Assembly: GCA_965243485.1 (NCBI GenBank)
Contig: CBDEVP010000001.1
Location: forward strand, 3,968,001-4,032,000
From: UBA7330 sp965243485
GTDB taxonomy: Bacteria > Bacteroidota > Bacteroidia > Cytophagales > Cyclobacteriaceae
Direction: 5' to 3'
Length of the DNA stretch: 64,000 nucleotides
Position numbers and translations under genes: made by a program. Each line of letters starts with the position of its first letter. The stretch's first letter is position 1. This document shows positions 60,849-64,000 of this stretch, piece by piece. The notes under the pieces were generated by a model that saw only the letters and a list, made by a program, of their open reading frames with translations, was not told the origin of the DNA and made no database searches.

Positions 60849-61715
60849 ATGAAAAGAAAAGATGCTATCAAAATACTTGCCAGCGGATCGCTCGGACTGG
60901 GTTTATTTCATTCAACTGACAGCAAGAATATGACTTCCGGATCCCTCAAGTTGAAAGGCAATATCAGGCACTCCGTATGCAAATGGTGCTATGGCGATAT
61001 TCCACTTAAGGAATTTGCCATTGCGTGTAAAGAAATGGGTATCTCAGCCATAGATCTGCTGGGTGCCGATGATTGGAGGACTGTACAGGATATTGGAATT
61101 ACCTGCTCACTGGGAACGCCGAATGATGCCGGGATTACCAGAGGGTTGAATGACCCTCAAAATCATGACCGGCTGACAAAGAGTTACATTGAAGTGATAG
61201 AAAAAGCGGCTGATGCCGGTGTGGAAAAGATCATTGTGTTTTCCGGCAACAGGAATGGGATTTCGGATGAAGCAGGGTTGGAAAACTGTGCTGTAGGTTT
61301 GAAGAAAGCCCTGAAAGTAGCCGAACAAAAGAATGTGCTGCTGGTGATGGAGCTTTTAAACAGCAAGGTAAATCATCCGGATTATCAGTGCGATCATACG
61401 GACTGGGGGGTTAAACTGGCAAAAAAAGTGGGATCGCCAAACTTTAAACTCCTTTACGACATCTATCATATGCAGATCATGGAAGGCGATGTGATCAGGA
61501 CCATTCGCGATAACCATGAGTACATTGCCCATTATCATACAGGCGGAGTACCGGGGAGAAATGAAATTGACGAAACGCAGGAGTTGTATTATCCTGCCAT
61601 CATGAAGGCCATTCTTGAAACAGGTTTTACCGGTTACGTGGCCCAGGAATTTATTCCGAAAAGTGATGAAAAATTAGCTTCTTTGAAGCAGGGAGTGATG
61701 ATCTGCGATGTGTAA
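60849..61715 (+). CDS. Exported sugar isomerase/epimerase-like TIM-barrel protein
   Basis: From ATG 60849 the protein has 288 residues; a frame start 28 codons upstream adds non-signal sequence and is rejected. The start MKRKDAIKILASGSLGLGLF looks like a Tat-type signal with a weak (KR) motif, common for this family in Bacteroidota. The barrel reads HSVCKWCYGDIPLKEFAIAC, AIDLLGADDW, EKIIVFSGNRNG, VLLVMELLNSKVNHPDYQC (metal Glu), NFKLLYDIYHMQIMEGD (metal Asp and His), AHYHTGGVPGRNEIDETQELY and YVAQEFIPKSDE (last Glu). This pattern is typical of hydroxypyruvate isomerase/xylose-isomerase-like enzymes. Substrate unknown. Its stop overlaps the next gene by 8 bp. Confidence 0.85.
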   Translation: MKRKDAIKILASGSLGLGLFHSTDSKNMTSGSLKLKGNIRHSVCKWCYGDIPLKEFAIACKEMGISAIDLLGADDWRTVQDIGITCSLGTPNDAGITRGLNDPQNHDRLTKSYIEVIEKAADAGVEKIIVFSGNRNGISDEAGLENCAVGLKKALKVAEQKNVLLVMELLNSKVNHPDYQCDHTDWGVKLAKKVGSPNFKLLYDIYHMQIMEGDVIRTIRDNHEYIAHYHTGGVPGRNEIDETQELYYPAIMKAILETGFTGYVAQEFIPKSDEKLASLKQGVMICDV

Positions 61716-62259
61716 TGCTACAATAATCTTTATCCAAAACCGGTTACAAAGTTGGATATATATACCAGTTCTTGTGCTGTCAGGATGTTACGGACTCGAA
61801 ACAGACATTTCAAAAAAGCCTGATTTTGATGTTTACATTTCTTCCATTGATTCTTTCGAAGCTACAAATTTCGGGATAATTCATATTCCCAGTCATCCCG
61901 AAATGGCCGATTTTATGGAGTATGCGGTTTTTCCTGATCCATACAAGGTCAATTCAATTAGTTATCGGATAAGAGACATTGCTCCCTGGAACACTGCACA
62001 GGAGATTAGTATGGAGGTTTCTTACCGTAATGTGGCAATGGATACTATCCCGCTTTTTCAGGTGTCAAATGTTCCGGTTATTGAGGGAGATCGAATAGAG
62101 GTAAATATAGGAGCCTCTGACCTTTCGATTTTTTCTCAGCAAGTAAATACCCAACCGGAGTTCCTAATGATAGTACATACCACCGGAGATTCCGAGTCCA
62201 TCGATTATTATCTCGATGTCTATTTTGATACCACAATCACGGTCGATTATGAGCTTTAG
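61708..62259 (+). CDS. Hypothetical lipoprotein
   Basis: The 183-residue protein begins MCNATIIFIQNRLQSWIYIP with VLVLSGC, a lipobox (Cys about 27), after an unusually polar N-terminal piece. The rest is beta-rich (FDVYISSIDSFEATNFGIIH, ISYRIRDIAPWNTAQEISMEV, EFLMIVHTTGDSESIDYYLD, VYFDTTITVDYEL), which suits a single or double immunoglobulin-like domain. No family recognised. The ATG lies inside the stop of the isomerase-like gene (ATGTGTAA) and the C-terminus overlaps the next gene, so all three genes are translationally coupled. Confidence 0.6.
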   Translation: MCNATIIFIQNRLQSWIYIPVLVLSGCYGLETDISKKPDFDVYISSIDSFEATNFGIIHIPSHPEMADFMEYAVFPDPYKVNSISYRIRDIAPWNTAQEISMEVSYRNVAMDTIPLFQVSNVPVIEGDRIEVNIGASDLSIFSQQVNTQPEFLMIVHTTGDSESIDYYLDVYFDTTITVDYEL

Positions 62260-63277
62260 GGTTACTTTGATCTTACTACTAACCACTGTCACTTTTTTCA
62301 ATATAAAAGCACAGAACGGAGTAGACCTTTTTCTACAGGCAGGTGTTGAGGATGCGGCTAAAATGATCCAAAACTACCTTGAGCCGGTGTTCGAGGGCAT
62401 TGGTTACGGCTATTCCAACGGATGGTATCATACCGCGAAACCGCATGAAACATTTGGGTTTGATATCTCTGTTTCTGCAAACTTAGCTTTTGTCCCTCAG
62501 AAGGAATTGACCTATACATTTAACAACACTGATTTCACCAACATTCAGCTCAGCAATTCGAGCAGTGATCAGTTGCCTACCGCTCTTGGTCCCTACCGGA
62601 AAGAGGAAAGACCGGAACTCACCTTTTACAATGATGGTGAAGAAGTGATCCGGGCCACGTCGCCACCGGGAGCGATCGACCTGAAAAAGGAGATCGGCTT
62701 TAATGCCATTCCCGTGCCCATGGTCCAGGCAGGCATTGGCCTCATCAAAGAAACGGACCTGATCATTCGTTTTGTTCCCCCGATCAACTTCGGGGAAGAT
62801 GCGGGGCGTGTCAGCATGTTTGGATATGGTTTCAAGCATAATCTGGGACAGTGGATCAAACTGCTGGATTATGCGGGGGTGGATGTCTCCGTTCTCGCTG
62901 GGTATAGCAACCTCAGTCTTAGCGTGGATCTTTCTGATGAGAATGATCCGGCCACCAATGGGAATGAAGGCCGGTTCAGGATGAATGGGTTGGTATTCCA
63001 GGGAATAGTTTCCAAAGAGTATATCGACATTTTTACCATTTATGGTGGGATTGGTTATTCAAGGGCCGGTTCCACGACGGAGATTCTGGGTATTTATCCG
63101 ATCGATGAAGATTTTGATCAGCTACCGGAGGATCCCATCGATCTGAAATATAGCGACGGTAGTATGAATCTGACCATGGGTCTCAGGATCCGGCTGGTCG
63201 CTCTCACCATCAATACTGCGTATACCATACAGGACTATCCGGTACTTTCAGCGGGAGTAGGGGTGAGCGTTCGCTAA
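62249..63277 (+). CDS. DUF6588-like outer-membrane beta-barrel protein
   Basis: From ATG 62249 the protein has 342 residues and a signal peptide (MSFRVTLILLLTTVTFFNIKAQ); an ATG at 62216 would place 11 residues before the signal and is rejected. The first mature helix (QAGVEDAAKMIQNYLEPVFEGIGYGYSN) is typical of DUF6588 proteins, then beta strands FGFDISVSANLAFVP, IGFNAIPVPMVQAGIGLI, DLIIRFVPP, MFGYGFKHNLGQWI, VDVSVLAGYSNLSLSVDL and the end LTMGLRIRLVALTINTAYTI, all typical of barrel strands in alternating polar/apolar order. Function unknown. It overlaps the lipoprotein gene by 11 bp. Confidence 0.75.
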   Translation: MSFRVTLILLLTTVTFFNIKAQNGVDLFLQAGVEDAAKMIQNYLEPVFEGIGYGYSNGWYHTAKPHETFGFDISVSANLAFVPQKELTYTFNNTDFTNIQLSNSSSDQLPTALGPYRKEERPELTFYNDGEEVIRATSPPGAIDLKKEIGFNAIPVPMVQAGIGLIKETDLIIRFVPPINFGEDAGRVSMFGYGFKHNLGQWIKLLDYAGVDVSVLAGYSNLSLSVDLSDENDPATNGNEGRFRMNGLVFQGIVSKEYIDIFTIYGGIGYSRAGSTTEILGIYPIDEDFDQLPEDPIDLKYSDGSMNLTMGLRIRLVALTINTAYTIQDYPVLSAGVGVSVR

Positions 63278-63330
63278 ACAGGGATATTTTTTTATCTTTC
63301 CAGCCTAATCTATTCAACACCCTGTTTTAT

Positions 63331-64000
63331 ATGTATTATCTAGGATTTGATATTGGAAGTTCATCTATCAAGGCCTCCCTCGTGGATGCAGACAGTAAAA
63401 AGCCGATGGCAACAACCAGCTACCCTGACATAGAAATGTCCATGATCTCCAAAAAGTCCGGGTGGGCTGAGCAGGAGCCCGAAGACTGGTGGAAGTATGT
63501 AGGAGAAGCTTCCAAAAGGGTCATAAAGAAATCCGGGATTAATAAGGATGAGATTGCAGGGATCGGATTGAGCTATCAGATGCACGGACTGGTGCTGGTA
63601 GACAAAGATCAGAAAGTATTAAGGCCTTCCATTATCTGGTGTGATGGCCGGGCGGTTGAATATGGCAATCAGTCCTTTGATCGGCTGGGTAGTGATAAGT
63701 GCTTAAGTACCTTACTGAACTCTCCGGGGAATTTCACTGCCGCAAAACTCAAGTGGGTGAAAGAAAATGAACCGTCGGTTTTTGACCGAATTCACAAGAT
63801 GATGCTTCCCGGAGACTTTATTGCCATGAAAATGACCGGTGAGATTACCACCACCATTTCAGGGCTTTCCGAGGGCATACTCTGGGATTTCAGGGAAAAC
63901 AGGATTGCAGATTTCCTGCTGAAGGATCTGGGTTTTGATCAAAGTCTGATACCCGAAGTACACAACACCTTTCATCAATCCGGTGTTCTAAAGCCCGATG
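63331..64000 (+). CDS. xylB: Xylulokinase (FGGY family), 3' end outside window
   Basis: The visible 223 residues start MYYLGFDIGSSSIKASLVDA, the ATP-phosphate loop, and hold GWAEQEPEDWWKYV, GIGLSYQMHGLVLVD (the sugar-binding QMHG of xylulokinases), IIWCDGRAVEYGN (with the catalytic Asp) and TAAKLKWVKENEPSVFDRIHK, MLPGDFIAMKMTG. It phosphorylates D-xylulose to D-xylulose 5-phosphate. A TATCTTTC at 63293-63300 is a 7/8 match to the -7 element. The gene leaves the window before the C-terminal ATPase half, so loss of function cannot be judged. The nearness of an isomerase-like gene upstream is suggestive of pentose use, but that gene is exported and in a separate unit. Confidence 0.92.
   Translation, partial: MYYLGFDIGSSSIKASLVDADSKKPMATTSYPDIEMSMISKKSGWAEQEPEDWWKYVGEASKRVIKKSGINKDEIAGIGLSYQMHGLVLVDKDQKVLRPSIIWCDGRAVEYGNQSFDRLGSDKCLSTLLNSPGNFTAAKLKWVKENEPSVFDRIHKMMLPGDFIAMKMTGEITTTISGLSEGILWDFRENRIADFLLKDLGFDQSLIPEVHNTFHQSGVLKPD

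Overview
The window is from a gliding-type member of the Bacteroidota, most likely a Cytophagales relative. The evidence is the number of type IX secretion system (T9SS) signals: type A sorting domains, CHU_C/type B sorting domains, a PorP/SprF protein and a PorE-like OmpA protein. It also has DUF3667, Bacteroidota-type promoters (TTG-N17-23-TAnnTTTG) and almost no Shine-Dalgarno sequences. No rRNA, tRNA, CRISPR array, insertion sequence or integrase was seen.

0-6.3 kb (minus strand): a truncated glycoside-hydrolase-like lipoprotein and a Tat-exported enolase-superfamily enzyme, then a tandem duplication of a [T9SS surface protein - DUF3667 membrane protein] unit. The second DUF3667 copy is cut to a 37-residue zinc ribbon. 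Both copies keep a 9-12-9 direct repeat of LytTR type at the promoter. A gamma-glutamylcyclotransferase-like gene follows.

6.4-35.4 kb is mostly housekeeping: a ROK sugar kinase, a Prc-type tail-specific protease, an OPT oligopeptide transporter, a MazG-like pyrophosphatase, ffh, pdhB, an OmpA/TPR lipoprotein, a PspC protein, an operon hisS - type B T9SS protein - ybaB - glycosyltransferase, a TerB-ABCG fusion transporter with a YdcF protein, an S74-chaperone surface protein and gltBD. Several short genes are included, notably a 50-residue lipoprotein at 12531-12683.

35.5-60.7 kb is the most unusual part, a 25-kb cell-surface region of two convergent, translationally coupled operons. On the plus strand is a 4113-residue repetitive exported protein, a CHU_C (type B) protein and a PorP/SprF outer-membrane protein, joined by ATGA overlaps. 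On the minus strand is a signal-peptide-bearing TPR-CHAT caspase-like protease overlapping by 8 bp a 2168-residue PorE-like protein (TPR, PD40 propeller, a large unrecognised helical repeat array with beta domains, OmpA, two LysM). I infer that together they build, export and anchor a giant surface fibre, possibly with proteolytic control.

60.8-64 kb (plus strand): an exported sugar isomerase/epimerase-like TIM barrel, a small lipoprotein and a DUF6588-like outer-membrane protein in overlapping frames, then the 5' part of a xylulokinase gene. Functions rest on motif recognition by eye; no database search was run.
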